From Pyrus communis (lineage: Eukaryota > Streptophyta > Magnoliopsida > Rosales > Rosaceae): DNA of 64,000 nucleotides. The stretch spans positions 6,862,872-6,926,871 of the forward strand of contig NC_084807.1 in NCBI RefSeq assembly GCF_963583255.1, in the 5' to 3' direction. Shown here piece by piece: positions 24,418-37,583 of this stretch (within the stretch, counting starts at the first letter, position 1; each line of letters begins with the position of its first letter). The notes below the pieces were generated by a model. That model saw only the letters and a program-made list of their open reading frames with translations, had not been told where the DNA came from and ran no database searches. The position numbers were made by a program, and so were the translations under genes.

Positions 24418-27400
24418 ATGGCAGCAGCAAAGATAATACTATCTATGTTGTTGGGTGGATTTGCGATACTGTTTTTGTATCTCTATGAGTCTTTGGTTTT
24501 AAAGCAAAGGAGGCAGAGATCAAAGCTTGAAAAGCAGGGAATCAGAGGGCCTCCTTCTTCATCAATTATCTTTGGAAATATCCCGGACATGAAAAGGTTC
24601 AAGCTCGAGGTGATGAAGAAATCAACAGCTGCAGAACCCAGTGGTAATCCAATCTCGAAAGACCATCGTGTTTCCATTAATCATGATTGGCCTTCAACCC
24701 TCTTCCCTCATCTGGTGCAATGGCGAAACGAATATGGTAAATCCCATTTCTGTCAATATCTTAAATTTTGCACTCTCAGATGTTGCTTATTTCTCAGAGA
24801 AAATTGGAGTACTCCTTTTCAATTTTGACTCAATTTGATCTTTGGTCCTTAACTAAAAATCCATGAGTATTAGTTTACGAGCCTGCAACAAAGCCAGGCA
24901 ATGGTCCTTTTGAGAAACACCGTTAGAACTTTTGTCCACAATAACGTATTTAAAGGGGTAAATAAGGGATCACAGTTCTAACCAGAGTTAGCGAAAATGA
25001 CCATTGCTGCACATTCAGGAACCAATACTTTTTAGTTCAGGACCAAAGCCCCAATTCACCTACAGTTCAAGACCAATGCTCAATATGGTTGGTAAGAAAG
25101 AAAAGAATGAAAAATTGGAGAATCTGCTCTTCACAGCTTTCGGCAGTGAGCAATGCTCTTCATTAATCTTGGAGGTAACTCTCCAACCGTACATGCTCTA
25201 ATATGACAATTTAGACTAGAGCAAGTCTCTAACTGATATATCGTAGATATTCATACACGAGACCAGAAGACTGGAGAATGTAGCACAAAAGACTTTGCAA
25301 CTATCCCATGCATCTCATTGTGCACAAATTAATTTCTCAAAGCTCATATTTATCTATCCTAAGTTACAAGAAAATAATAAATTACAAGACATTAACAAAA
25401 GCATTTCAGAGTTTATAAGGATCAAGAGCAATCCAAAATTACGACTTGAAATATAAGAAGTCCTGCTAAAATTAACCAGAATTTTTTTTTCCTTTTCTTT
25501 GGACCAAATGGTAGTACACATATATGTACTTTGATTGTCAGATGATCATTGAAATATAACAAGTACTCTTGCAGATGTAATTTGATTTAATAGAGTGCTC
25601 TTCCTTACTAGTATCTTTTAGTTTAAGCAGATAATAAGAAATCTACCCAAATCTTCGTCATTTATGCGAATCTTTTATATATGTATTGGTTGCAGGGCCA
25701 ATCTTCATGTATTCAACTGGAATCATTCAGCATGTAAGTGTTTCAGATGTAGAGATGGTGAAGGAACTTAGCCTGACATCTTTGAACTTAGGGCAGCCTG
25801 CTTACAAATTGTCTAAGGATCGCAAGCCTCTGTTAGGCCAAGGCATTCTATCTTCAAACGGCCCGATTTGGTCTCACCAAAGAAAGATTATTGCTCCTGA
25901 GTTCTACTCTGACAAGGTTAAGGTGAATCACTAAATCTCACACTAGAAGAAGTAATTGCAAATGTAAGATATCACTTGGATGCATGCTTTTTATGATGCA
26001 TTTTCGTGTATTTTATTTATAATCAAATGGATCCAACTTCACTGTTTAATTTCAAGGGTATGGTGGATTTGATGGTGGACTCTACAACAATGATGGTAAG
26101 ATCCTGGGAGCGTAAAATCGAAAGTGAGGGAGGAAGTTCAGTCTTTAGAGTGGATGATTATTTGAGAAGCTTGTCAGCAGATATCATATCTAGAGCATCC
26201 TTTGGAAGTAATTATTTACAAGGGAAAGAAATTTTTTTCAAGCTCAGAACTCTTCAGAAAATCATGTCGAATGGAAACATTGGGGTTCCTGGTGCAAGGT
26301 GTATCTATTTGTTACAAGAAATCTAATGTTCATGATACTGCATATTGGCATGATCTCATCTGTGTGCTAGATCTCATCAGTTGAAGCACCTAGTTCAAAT
26401 AGTTTTACTATGTACATGGGGCATACTTATTCATGACTATATCTGCATTCTGCATTCGATCCTTATCATACTAATTTTTCATAATTAAATGTCTCAAAAA
26501 ATGCTAGATACCTGCCAACGGAAAACAACAGACAGATAGGGAGATTGGAGAAAGAGATCCACTCAATGATCTTAAAGGCTGCGAAGCAACGCAGTACTGA
26601 AGCTACTCATGAGAAGGACCTTATGCAAATGATACTAGAGGGGGCCAAAAATTATGATGATGCTGATAACCTATTTTCAGGTTACTCCCGTGATAGTTTC
26701 ATAGTGGATAATTGCAAAAGTATTTACTTTGCTGGCCACGAAACCACAGCGGTCACAGCATCATGGAGCTTGATGTTGTTAGCTACACATCCAGAGTGGC
26801 AAGCTCGTGTCCGTGCTGAGGTGCTTGAAATTTTCAGGGATGGTATTCCAGATGCTGATATGTTTCGAAGCATGAAAACAGTATGTTACTTTACACACAC
26901 AATAAATCTTTATGTATTTTAATCACTGCAGATGCTCTTTTAATGATCCTGTTTCAAACTCTTTTTGCAGTGCTGCTAAATGCGCTCTTTATAGGGTTTG
27001 ATATAAAAATAGATAAACGTTGGGATGACAATCATGACATTAGCTCAAGTGTTTCTTGAAGAAGCACATGTTAGGCGGTGAATATGTGTTGAATATTAGT
27101 CAAAAAAGTATTTATAGGGACTAGTTCTAGTAATAAAAGCAATACTTAATAAAACATATATACTTAGATAATGAACGCATGCAGTATGTTACTATATGTG
27201 TACAGATTCATAAAAGTTTTCACCGAGGTGATCGCTTGAGTCTATAGGCTACATGTTAAACCCATTTATATATGTTGGCAGTTGAATATGGTGATTCAAG
27301 AAACCTTGCGCCTGTACCCACCAGCAGTGTTTATTGTAAGACAAGCCCTCAAAGATATTGAGCTCAACAATATCGTGGTTCCCAAGGGAACAAACATTCA

Positions 27401-27707
27401 GATTCCAGTCCCAATATTGCAGCAACTGCCTGATGTCTGGGGCCCTGATGCCCTTCAATTCAATCCGGAAAGATTTAAGCATGGAATCGTTGCTGCCTGC
27501 AAGTCTCCTGAGGCTTATATGCCATTTGGATTTGGTCCTCGGATTTGTGTTGGCAAAAACTTAGCAATGACGGAATTGAAGGTGATTCTGTCTCTTATTC
27601 TTTCCAAGTTTTGTTTCTCACTCTCCCCGGCATACCAGCACTCGCCAGCTTTTAGGTTGGTCATTGAACCTGAGCATGGAGTAATTCTCCATCTTAAGAG
27701 AGTGTGA
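24418..27707 (+). CDS. CYP714: Cytochrome P450, CYP714-like (copy C), intact
   Basis: Exons by GT/AG and paralogue alignment: 24418-24736, 25696-25922, 26057-26298, 26508-26880, 27282-27707. They sum to 1587 nt, 528 residues, no internal stop. Features: N-terminal membrane anchor (about 5-25), KLEKQGIRGPPSSSIIFGN hinge, I-helix AGHETT (about 338-343), ExxR in QETLR (394-397), PERF (449-452), haem loop FGFGPRICVG with Cys476, and the CYP714-like tail SPAFRLVIEPEHGV. It differs from copy A mainly by an insertion of about 10 residues after the hinge in exon 1. Intron phases (1, 0, 2, 0) equal those of A. Copy F is its closest relative, including introns and flanks. Function by family: oxidation of a terpenoid-type substrate at the ER; substrate not deducible. 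Confidence 0.9.
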
Positions 27708-28581
27708 CAGCAGTTGTGTTTCTGTATTTCACTGTAAACGTCGAAACAAGAAGTTATCTAGATGTCTTTCAAGTTGGATGAATTTCATTAGTTATTACTT
27801 TATTTTGGTGTATGTTCGATGATGTTTCGTTGGCAGAATAATAACAGAAGTTGTTCGGTGAAAAAGCTTGTTTTGTTCATAATCTAGGTAAGACGTCCTT
27901 CTATCGGCTTGCAATTATAAGGACAGAAATTATGAGATCATAAGTTACACTCATTCATATTGATCATAGGTTAGATAAATTTGAAAGGGTCGCAATAGTT
28001 TTATATGCGAGGAAAGTATGACTTCTCTAAGAGGTGCCACATGCCGAAGTATGTTGGCAACGACAGATTTTATATTTTTTACCAACACCAAAAAAAGTGG
28101 AGACTAAGCATGTCACCGTGCCAAATAGTCATCGGAGGTAGGATTTCCTTGTAAATCATCTATCTGATCATAGGTTACATGCGTTTACGAGGGTCAAAGG
28201 TTACAAGAACTACTAAGAATCCATATGCATACAAGAACCTAGGAGGATAATACTAGGCTACATGTGTTTAAGCGATGAAAGATGAAATGGTTGTGGTAGT
28301 AACTTTATGTTAAAAATCAATTTTACATATATGGATTTGACCCACCTAACAAATAAGTATTTCTGAAGTCCAATAATTCAGATTCCAATTCTATATATAT
28401 TTGAACAAAACCCCAGAGGGTGCCACTTAACATCATAAAACAAACAAATGGTTGCTAGATATAAGGAATATCAGAAGACCCCAAACAAGTAAAAGATAAC
28501 ACAAGTAGTCCATTTCTTTTAAATACAATAATATTATGGATTGCCAAAACAAAGAATGAAGGAAGAAATAAGAAAGAAACA
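27708..28581. other. Spacer between P450 copies C and D
   Basis: No gene. The whole stretch is matched downstream of copy F (46795-47545 and 50236-50391), where it is split by a copia element. This gives the empty site for that element near 28430-28437. Confidence 0.75.
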
Positions 28582-30340
28582 ATGGCAGCAGCAAGGATGG
28601 ATGATAGTATCAGTGTTTCTAGGTGGGCTTTTGCTATTAATGTTATACATTTATGAATTTTTGGTTTTAAAGCCAAAGAGGCTAAGATCAAAGCTTGGGA
28701 AGCAAGGAATTAGAGGGCCTTCTCCTTCATCAATTCTCTTTGGAAATATCCTGGACATGAAGAGCATCAAACTCAAGGCGATGGAGAAGCCATCGGCTAC
28801 AGAATCAATGGATCACCATCTTTGTATTGATCATGAGTAGCCTTCAACGCTTTTCCCATGTGGTGCAATGACGAAATGACTACGGTACACCTTTTTCTGT
28901 CAGCCTAATTTCTTTATTGTCTCTTGGTTAGTGTTGGTCTAAAACTAAAAATATGAAAGGAGTAAATTTAGGGTTATTATACAAAATGGTCATTGAGATT
29001 TGCATAATCAATAAAAATGGTCTCTGAGATTGAAAATCAATAGAAATGGTCCCTGAGATTGTTCACCATCCATGATTTTGGTCCTTCTGTTAAAAACCCT
29101 TTGGGCAATTTTCAAATCTTCGTAACTCAATCGATTCTTAACCAAATTCGACCCATAATTTATCAAAATGAAGATAAGAAAGTGTAGAACAAGATTATAC
29201 CTATTTTTAAGCCCATTGATTGCCAGAGATGGCCGAAAAATAGCCTGAAAGGTGACTGGTCCACGGGAAAACTGGAAAACTCGCTGGAAACTGGGTAAAC
29301 TTTAAACGTTCATAACTTCTTCAATACTCAACGAAATCGGGTTATTCAAAAACGAAAATCATACTTCTCAATGAGACAAAGAGAATGGTATCTTTCTTTA
29401 CTGCTAACTCGCCGTGGTTGGGTCAGAAAACTGCTCTAAAGTGGCTAACTCGAAAATGGTTAGCCACTTTCGAGCCGTTGTCCGACTAAACCACATTGAG
29501 TTAGCCTTTGAAAAAGGTACCATTCTCTTCGTCTCGTCAACAAGTATTATTGTCGTTTTTGAATCACTTGATTTAGTTGAGTGTTGAAGAAGTTATGAAC
29601 GTTTAAAGTTTACCTAGTCTATGGCGAGTTTTCCAGTTTTCCCGCGGACTAGTCACCTTTCAGGCTATTTTCCCGCCATCTCTGGCAACCATTGGGCCAC
29701 CAAATCGGTATAATCGTATGCTACACTTTCCTATCTTCATTGTGATATATTATGGGTCAAATATGGTTAAGAAACGATTGAGTTACAAGGCTTTAAAATT
29801 GCCCAAAATCATTTTTAACGGAAGGATCAAAATCATGTATAGTGGACAATTTTAGGGATCATTTCTATTGATTTTCAATCTCAGGGACCATTTCTATTAA
29901 TCATGCAAATCTTATGGACCATTTTGTCTAATAACCCGTAAATTTATTTTGGCTTTTATTGGGATCAAAAGGTACTTAGCATTCAAATGCACGTTCTTCT
30001 AAAAGCATTATGAATTATTCCATTTTATTGGTTGGTTAGTTGATAGATGAATGAAATAAGCACTTAAGCAGTCTTATGGATGATTTTGCTTAAAAATTGT
30101 GCTTTTGTTATGCTTATCTGGTGTATGTATATTGGTGGCAGGGCCAAACTTCACCTATTCAACAGGAAGCATACCACAATTAAGCGTTACGGATTTAGAA
30201 ATGGTGAAGGAAGTTAGCATGTGCACATCTTTGAACTTAGGGAAGCCTGTTTACCTGTTATCGAAAGATCGCAAGCCACTGTTAGGCCAAGGCATTCTAT
30301 CTTCAAGCGGCACAATTTGGTCACACCAGAGAAAGATTAT
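28582..30340 (+). pseudogene. CYP714: P450 CYP714-like pseudogene (copy D), exons 1-2
   Basis: Exon 1 runs 28582-28884 with an early frame disturbance (aggatggatgatagtatc after the alanine codons) and a TAG at about 28838 (HE-stop, where intact copies read HDW). Exon 2 starts at 30142 and breaks off at 30340 inside the HQRKI(IAPEFYS) sequence, where a retroelement fragment begins. Intron 1 holds a 967-bp foldback element. The remaining exon-5 piece at 38655-38901 is probably the other end of this gene, since that piece and its 3' flank match copy G. Confidence 0.9.
28971..29937. mobile_element. Foldback MULE-like element in intron 1 of copy D
   Basis: A 967-bp near-palindrome. The left end GGGTTATTATACAAAATGG and the right end (inverted GGGTTATTAGACAAAATGG) pair, and the arms stay complementary to a centre at about 29455. 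It is flanked by a perfect 9-bp duplication GTAAATTTA (28962-28970 and 29938-29946). Copy B has the uninterrupted site near 20490. The long TIRs plus 9-bp duplication fit a non-autonomous Mutator-like element. No coding capacity. Confidence 0.93.
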
Positions 30341-32280
30341 GTGAGAATGTGAAGGTAAAAGAGTTCTACATTGGTAAAAAGAGAAACATTGCAAGGGCTT
30401 ATCGGTTGGGCTACTCCCCATATCGCCAATTGACTTTATGGTGGAATCTCAACTTTCTTCATGATATTAGAGCAGCCATGTCAGTCAATTCGTGTTGTCT
30501 ATGTGTTTGGCTTGAAAATTCGTCACAGGTGAGGGGACGTGTGAGAAAGTGAAGATAAAAGAGTCCCACATTGGTGAAAGGAGAAACCTTGCAAGCTCTT
30601 ATAAGATCGTAGACTAAGGTTATGATTTTATTCACTATAAATGGAATGGTGTGATTAGCTTTATATTCCTTTTCGTTATTAGATGGTAGAAATCTCGGGG
30701 ACGAGATTTATTTTAATGGGGCTCGAATGTAATACCTTGAAAATTTAAAATATATGAATATGTGGAGTAAATCGAGAATAAATAGATTTATGGCTATGAA
30801 AATTTGATTAGAGAAGTTTTAGAATTTTGTTTCTAGGATTTATTATAATTTACGTTGAAAAATTTCGATAAGTGGAAGTTGACTAAACGTAATTTTATGA
30901 GGATGTATTTTATCCTCATATATTTTATTGTATTTCTTGACATATTTGGATAGAGGACGATTCCACGAGCGTGTAGGCAAAAACTGTTTGACAAACGGAG
31001 TTATAACGAATAAATTAGAAATGAACGAAGTAGGGGCAAAATAGTCATTTTTCCATGAATCTGGAAAGCTCCAGATTTGGCTGGAGGTGTGTTTTGGTGG
31101 AAATTGCCACATGAAGGGCTGTGAGAGGGGGAGGGGGAGAGCACGGGCGAATTGGGAAGGGAAGAAAAGAGGCAAAGCAGGAAAGGAGAAAAGAAGAAAA
31201 GGGAAGGGGTAAGAAGTTGTGAGTGGGTTAGATTTGGATGCTAAGCTGGTAAGGCAACAATTCTCCAATTCACATCCCCTTCATCTGTGTTTGTTAATCA
31301 ATTTGAATTTTATTGGGCATCTTGTTATACTTTATACCCACATCATAAGGGTTTTAATTCCTTAATCCTTGTACCAGTTTTGAATTGGAATTAGATTTTT
31401 ATTTTTATTTTCCAAGAAGATCCTTAGAGCAAGACCAACTGGCATGAATTATTGCTTGCCTTATTTCTAGCATAGTAATTCTGACGAAGGAGACAAGAAC
31501 GCATAATTTAGTAATGCATATGATGGAATTATCTCCCTGGGAAATTCAATGCTTCACATTGTCAACATTTATCTTCTCTCCTAAATTCTCCTTACTATTA
31601 AATTTTGAATCTTGGTCCATTTAATTAGGTACAAGAAGCTCAATACTTTCCAGGAAAAGATTTTGTCAACTTTCTAACTTGATATTATGTGCTTGTTTTT
31701 GTATATTTGGAAAGATCTACGCTTATTGATAAACGAAGGGTTTTGGAGTTGAGTGTGCTTACATTTGAGAGTTAGAGTCTCGAACTTGGATTATGGTGCC
31801 AATAAACATTGTTGAGTTTATTTCAAACAATGGAGCTGAATGAGACATCATAAACTACTTGGTATTGATGTTGTGATTACTAATTGCAAGCATTGAGTTG
31901 TATGGCTTTAGCGTCACTACGAAGGATATCCAAAAAAGAAAACATTGGGTTCTTCATAAGAATTCAGGACATTTAAAAGTTGGTGAACTACGAAAGACTT
32001 GATCTTGCCCAAGGGTAAGTAGGCAGTCTAACAGGGATTAGATGCAGCCTTAAATAATTGAGATTAATTTTTTGTTGGGAATTTGATTTAAGAAAAGAAA
32101 TTTGGTGATTAATTTGAAAATTTAATCTTATGTTTTTGGTAAGTAAATTTTGGTTATAGATTTTGTGAGTGATTAAGAAATTTAAATAAACAATTTTGAT
32201 TAACGGTAGTTAAATAAACAAGAGTTTAATTTGGCCTATCACCGAAATTATTTTCTAAAATAAAATTTTGAGGCATTACA
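30341..32280 (+). mobile_element. Ty3/gypsy 3' end plus LTR
   Basis: A gypsy-type pre-LTR sequence (ctcggggacgagatttattt, about 30692-30711, then a degenerate purine tract) leads into an LTR at 30728-32280 that starts TGTAATACCTTGAAAATTT and ends AAATTTTGAGGCATTACA. The left part (30341-30660) contains two diverged copies of a roughly 60-bp block (30341 and 30539) and may be a different repeat. The 5' half and 5' LTR are missing, and flanking bases give no duplication. Confidence 0.7.
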
Positions 32281-32964
32281 AATGCGCAGAAAGACGCTAG
32301 AGAGTTCTCTAAACACTGTCTTAGCAGTGAATATAACTTGGGTATTATGCGGCACAAGTTTATACTGCCCTCTAATCCTGATTGTCCGAAAATTCATGAT
32401 TTCATAGCAATCACCGACCTCAATCTTTGAGGCTACCACTTCGTAATCAATGTCTGATGTAGAAGCTTCAACCGCATTGTTCTTATTATGTCCCAAAAAA
32501 AAAAAAAAAACAAAGAAAAAAGAGGGAGAAAGAGCAGAATTAAAAAGGTAATTAGCAAACAAACGATAAAAAAACATTATTTTTTGATACAGAGAGGTTA
32601 AATTGGCACAATAGCTAAATAGATTCACTTAAAATACGTAAAATTTATAAAGCACTTTATACGTACAAAAAAATGAAATAGAAAAAGTAATATAAAAACA
32701 TAAATAGAAATTAACAAAGTAATAGATGAAAAAAAAAAAAAAAAACCAATGACTTAACTATTACTGTTAAAATTCCTAATTAAAATTATAGGACAATGAC
32801 CACTCACTGTTTCATCAACCAAGACACAGTATAGTGTCACGTATATATTTATGAACAATTTCAGGAATGTTTGATTTCCATATTCTACACAGACAAAGCT
32901 TTATTTTGTCTGCTTTAGTGTAGGCACGCAATTCAGTAATAGGGGTCACCTTCACGGTTTCCAT
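32281..32964 (-). pseudogene. RPA70-like (single-strand DNA-binding) gene fragment
   Basis: The minus-strand ATG at 32964 opens METVKVTPITELRAYTKADK followed by IKLCLCRIWKSNIPE, the first OB-fold of plant RPA70-like proteins. A frame change occurs near 32815, then an A-rich interruption (32490-32760), then 32300-32470 reads DYEVVASKIEVGDCYEIMNF and GQYKLVPHNTQVIFTAKTVF, the next OB-fold part. RPA binds single-stranded DNA in replication and repair; RPA-like genes are also carried by plant Helitrons. The fragment ends abruptly at the LTR at 32280. It is broken and not functional; a Helitron origin is possible but no termini were identified. Confidence 0.75.
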
Positions 32965-35900
32965 TTAACCTGCTCAAAGAGAATATAAATTTTATAAACT
33001 TAAGAATCATGATAAGACAAATTTGAAAACAAATATGGAAGAAAGGACTGATTTGTTTCATTTTTCATTCCTAATTCAGCAACCCATGAAAATTATTTCC
33101 AATATGACTGTTACAAAATCAATAACCACATCATAAAAGTGTAACTTCAAAAACACGAAGAACTTCGAAAAGAAATAAGTCAACCAAAAACAATTAAAGA
33201 ACTAAATTTGACAAAGAAATACACTTGAGAATTAGGACAGTAGCATAAACGAACACACATTAATAGGTAACATACATAATTATTATCAAACACACAACAC
33301 TTTACGAAATCAGCAAAAGGCTAACTAAAGAAGAAACCAACTATTACAAACACTAAAACATTGCTTACAAAAAGTGCCAAAAAAATGTCAATGAGTTGTC
33401 CAGGAAGGAAAAAGCAGGGTGAAAACAGATAATCAAGTACTTTCCCACACTGCAAATGCATAAACCAAAAAGAAAAACACTCACTAAGTCAATTTTAATA
33501 AGTTAACAAAGAAACAAAAGATTACTATCTTTTTCGGGTGACATAAGCATAAAGTCTTCTTTTTATTTTCATCCACAAATATAACGTTATAAACTGAAGA
33601 GTTGTCATTTATTTGTTTACACTATGCACCACAGAAAAAATTACAAATCTTGAACAAACAAACAATATATGGTGTCAAAAAGCTAAAAAACTTGTAATAC
33701 TCAATCGATAACAATATTATCAAGTTCAAAAGAAAAATGAACTTGCTTTATCAATCATAGGATTTACCACTTAAACATAGTTTGTTACAACAGGAACATG
33801 GACAAATTTAAACAAACAAATGTAGGTACAGTTCGGAGTTACATATGATAAAAATTAGCATAAATTAAAAACTAAATACCTCAGACGATGATAGGAGCAA
33901 CCTTGGGAGTTAATTTAGTATGAAACATACAGTTTGCAAACGTTAGTAAAGCTAATTCCTCAGCTGATGTTTAAAGTGGGAAGCGCTTAAAAAATAAAAC
34001 AAAAATTTGATCATCAATAAATGGAAAGAAAGACCAATAGGACACAATTTCACAACCAAAACGCTTGATCCATGCTAATTATAAATAGGTGCACATACAC
34101 TTTTCTTTCGTTTTGATACAAATATGTCTCCAGCTATTTTTACAATCTCTATAATAATTTATAAAATATCAATTTACAAATATTATGTCTCTTGAAAAAC
34201 ATACTAACACCAATCTCTCTCTCTCTTTCTTTATTTTTTATTTTTTATTTTTTTATTTTGTGTGTGTGTGTGTGTGTGTGTACAAATTAGGTCATCATTC
34301 CATTGAAATACACCATTTCTTCTGTGTTTCCTTTCTTTCATTTTGCCACCACTGATGGCAGTCATTACTTACTCAGCCAATAACCCACAATAACACCATA
34401 TGTCAAACACTTGACATCTTTTAAAATCATTTTCTTACAAACAAATACAACCATAAGCTTACCATTACCAAGCTTATTACCAATAAAAGACATCTTATAT
34501 TAAAACACCAAACAAAAACTAAACACAACACTACACATGACTTTCACAACACAGAAACGTAGAAAATTTCCTTTAGCATAAGGCTTAAACAGAAAAGACA
34601 AAAAGACTTACCTTCAACACACATGGGTTCCAAGCCTGCACATAAAAGCAGCAAAAAAACGAAGTTCAGACTTTGACGAAACTTAAAACAAAAGGAAAAT
34701 TGTAAGTTCATTCTTAAAATGATCATCCAGCATATAAATTTTGAACATCAAATTACTCAAACAAATATGAATTAAATCTCGCTGTCATCAAACCTATCAC
34801 CTAAAACGAACACCGTGCTCAGCCAAAAAGATACTTAAATGAAGAACACTTTTAAGGATTCAAATAAACAACACTGCATCTCAAACATTTGACACTTATA
34901 AAACCTGCATGACCTTTAAAAAATCTAACCACCTCGTTTAAAATCAATTCTCCACAAAGTGCATTATAAAAACTTGGATTCCATAATCTAAATTCCTGCT
35001 TTCCCCCTCAGAAGTCAGAGCAAGAAAGAAGCCATGTTTGAGTCAGTTCCAACTGTTAAATATTAGTACTTTCTCACAAAATCTTTATCTAAAATGAATA
35101 TATAATTTTTTTTTTAAAAAAAATGCTAAGCACAATAGTTAACAAAGAGGTAAATCTATCTTTATTTACATGAAGAAAATAATACTACATTGTGATATTG
35201 ATTAGCGATGATAGCTGAAGTAATATTGTCATAAATTTTTTGTGTCGCTTTTTTATTTGAATAATAAATGTTAACATAAAAAATATAAAAAATAAAATAC
35301 CCTTATGATCAATCTACTTGGATCTTTATCATGCTAGATGTTTCATCTACATGGAAAACACCTGAAAACTCGAGGTATCAAAGCTAACATTTTAATCTAA
35401 AAGCCTAGAAATCATAAGAAAACAAATGTTGAGACGACAGTAATCTCAGACAGCAATTTCTAACAAAAATTTGACCATAAAACTGCAAAACCATCTCTCA
35501 ATCAGTATTTTTCATCTTATAAAGCAACTAAACTGTTACCAAGGCTTCAAATCCTTAGGAGAAATCATTTTTCTACCAAAAAAAATTAAAAGGAAGAAAA
35601 GGTAAAGAAAAGTACGAATACATGCATACGAATACATGCATACCTCAATTATGAAAATAAAGAGGAAACCATTTTTCACCAAGCTCTTCCTATCAAAAGG
35701 AACAACAAACGGAGAAAAACAAATCATGGATTCCCAATATAAAACTTCGTTCTTCATGTATAAATTCAAGGTCTGTGTGCAAAGCTACTCACTTTAGATT
35801 CAAATGGGGCTTCATAAAAAAATTATTATTAATCATTTATCTTATGGTGTTGAATCAGGACTCAGAACACACAAAAATAAAAACATCCACCTCTGGAAAA

Positions 35901-36790
35901 CCCCCAAAGGGAGAACGAAAAAACACTCACCTTTAATACACACAAAGCTTCCAAACCTGCACACAAAAACACCAAACAACCCAAGATCAGCTTCCAACGA
36001 AACCAAGAACAAAAGCATAGAAAAAATTCACACGGAACAAAATCGAAAACCCATACCCAAAAACTTAAGACAACAATAAAACCCCCAAATTTTCAAAACA
36101 CATACCTAAACAGGAAACCCATTCGCATAATTGAAAACCACAGAAAACAAAACCAAAGACCTGTAATGAGAAACGCAGACAACTCACTAGGAGAATTTAG
36201 CTCTTGCAAGTTGAAAATCTGTCGACCCAATGCACCAACCCAAATAACCCATACAGGTTGATGAATTTTCCCCCAACAAAGTAACCGCACACCAGCAGAC
36301 CCAAAAAGGAGCAAATGGTAGCAAAACAAAACATAGCAAGGGTTCAAAAATGAAAGAAAGCGATACGCGAGAGCAGGAGAAGCTGAGAAGAACAACGAAA
36401 AAACATGAAAAGGCAAGAAATTAAAAAACCAAAATACCCCACACTATTTATGGAATAGAACAATATAAACACTATTTCTAAAACTTTGCGGTACATTCTC
36501 CATATAAACGTGACAGATGGGTTATTTTCTATTACAAGTGTGCATTTGTTATGTCTCCCTAATTCATAAAAAATAAGACAAACTAATTCAAAAAAATTTC
36601 CTTTCTAATGAAAAATCATTTTTAAAGGTATAGTGAATAGTACCAGGAAAGGTATAAATGTGGTTTTTCGTTAAAAGTGAACAGTATCGGAAGTGTTTTG
36701 TTAAACCTCTTAATTAAAAATATAGAGCGAGAGTGCCACACCAACAAACAACGAGCATTGCTGTAACCTTCTCTCTCTAGGTGAGTCTGG
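32965..36790 (-). other. T-rich (minus) intron-like region upstream of the RPA fragment
   Basis: Strongly A-rich on the plus strand, so T-rich like plant introns on the minus strand. Two related blocks (34601-34700 and 35921-36020) each contain a short exon-like core bounded by minus-strand tgcag and gtaag/gtgag signals. A minus-strand frame at 36093-36416 is less AT-rich and could be a 5' leader exon. I cannot assign a protein. A (TG)n microsatellite lies at 34259-34281. Confidence 0.35.
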
Positions 36791-37583
36791 GTTCCCATTC
36801 TCTCATCACCCCTCTCTTCCTCCTAATCTGCAAAAATCTGCCACTAATCTCCTTTTCATTTCTTGGAATTTGTCACACAAATTTGCAAAGAACTCGATCA
36901 TCACCTTTCCCCTCATTTTTATTTTCGAAAAATGTTACACACTGTCGCCATCAATAAAATGATTCAATTCAATCTATCATCAATATCATGCATGCTTGAT
37001 TTACTTTAGAAAATGGATGCATGGTTTAAATTCCGTACTAATTGAAGGAATTCTTGAGATATTTATGCCTATATTTCAAAATGGATATAAGACTAGTTTC
37101 CTAGTTCGAGCCAGGCACTGGTTAAGCAAGAATCTACATTCTTTTTCTGTAATATTGTCGATTTCAATTTGTTTTCATGACCTCTGAGACTTAAATTTTC
37201 ATTAAATTTGATACTTCTCATTTCAAAATCACCATTTGCTTCTTTGAGATCCATATAGCCTTGTATTTGGGTTCGATTCTGGAAGAAGGTGGCTAACTGA
37301 TTGTTATGGCGGAGGGAGAAGGAGACGAATACGTAGAGAGAGAAACGGAAAAGAGAGGATGAAGATGGTGGGTTAATGCTTGTTGGGTTTGATGGAGGGG
37401 AATAGCAGGAAATAAAAGTAAATAAATAGAGCCTATTGGGTCGGCTAGCAATTATCTCATAATATTTGTGAATTGGCTAACGGGCTTCGGTTAGGATCTG
37501 TTGGGGTAATTATGAAAATAGATTTTATTGCGGGTAATTTGGCTCATGTTTTTTAAGTTTATAGGGCTGGTACATAAAAAGAA
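36791..37583. other. Spacer, nothing recognised
   Basis: No supported gene or terminal repeats. The last nine bases, TAAAAAGAA (37575-37583), are the left near-duplication of the following element. Confidence 0.5.

Noticed and set aside
24261..24488. Lys/Arg/Glu-rich open frame
   Set aside because: Product of the GAAAGA repeat leader; the real start is the ATG at 24418 in another frame, supported by paralogues.
35804..36079. Lysine-rich plus-strand frame
   Set aside because: Composition follows the A-rich strand; no domain; the region looks like minus-strand intron.
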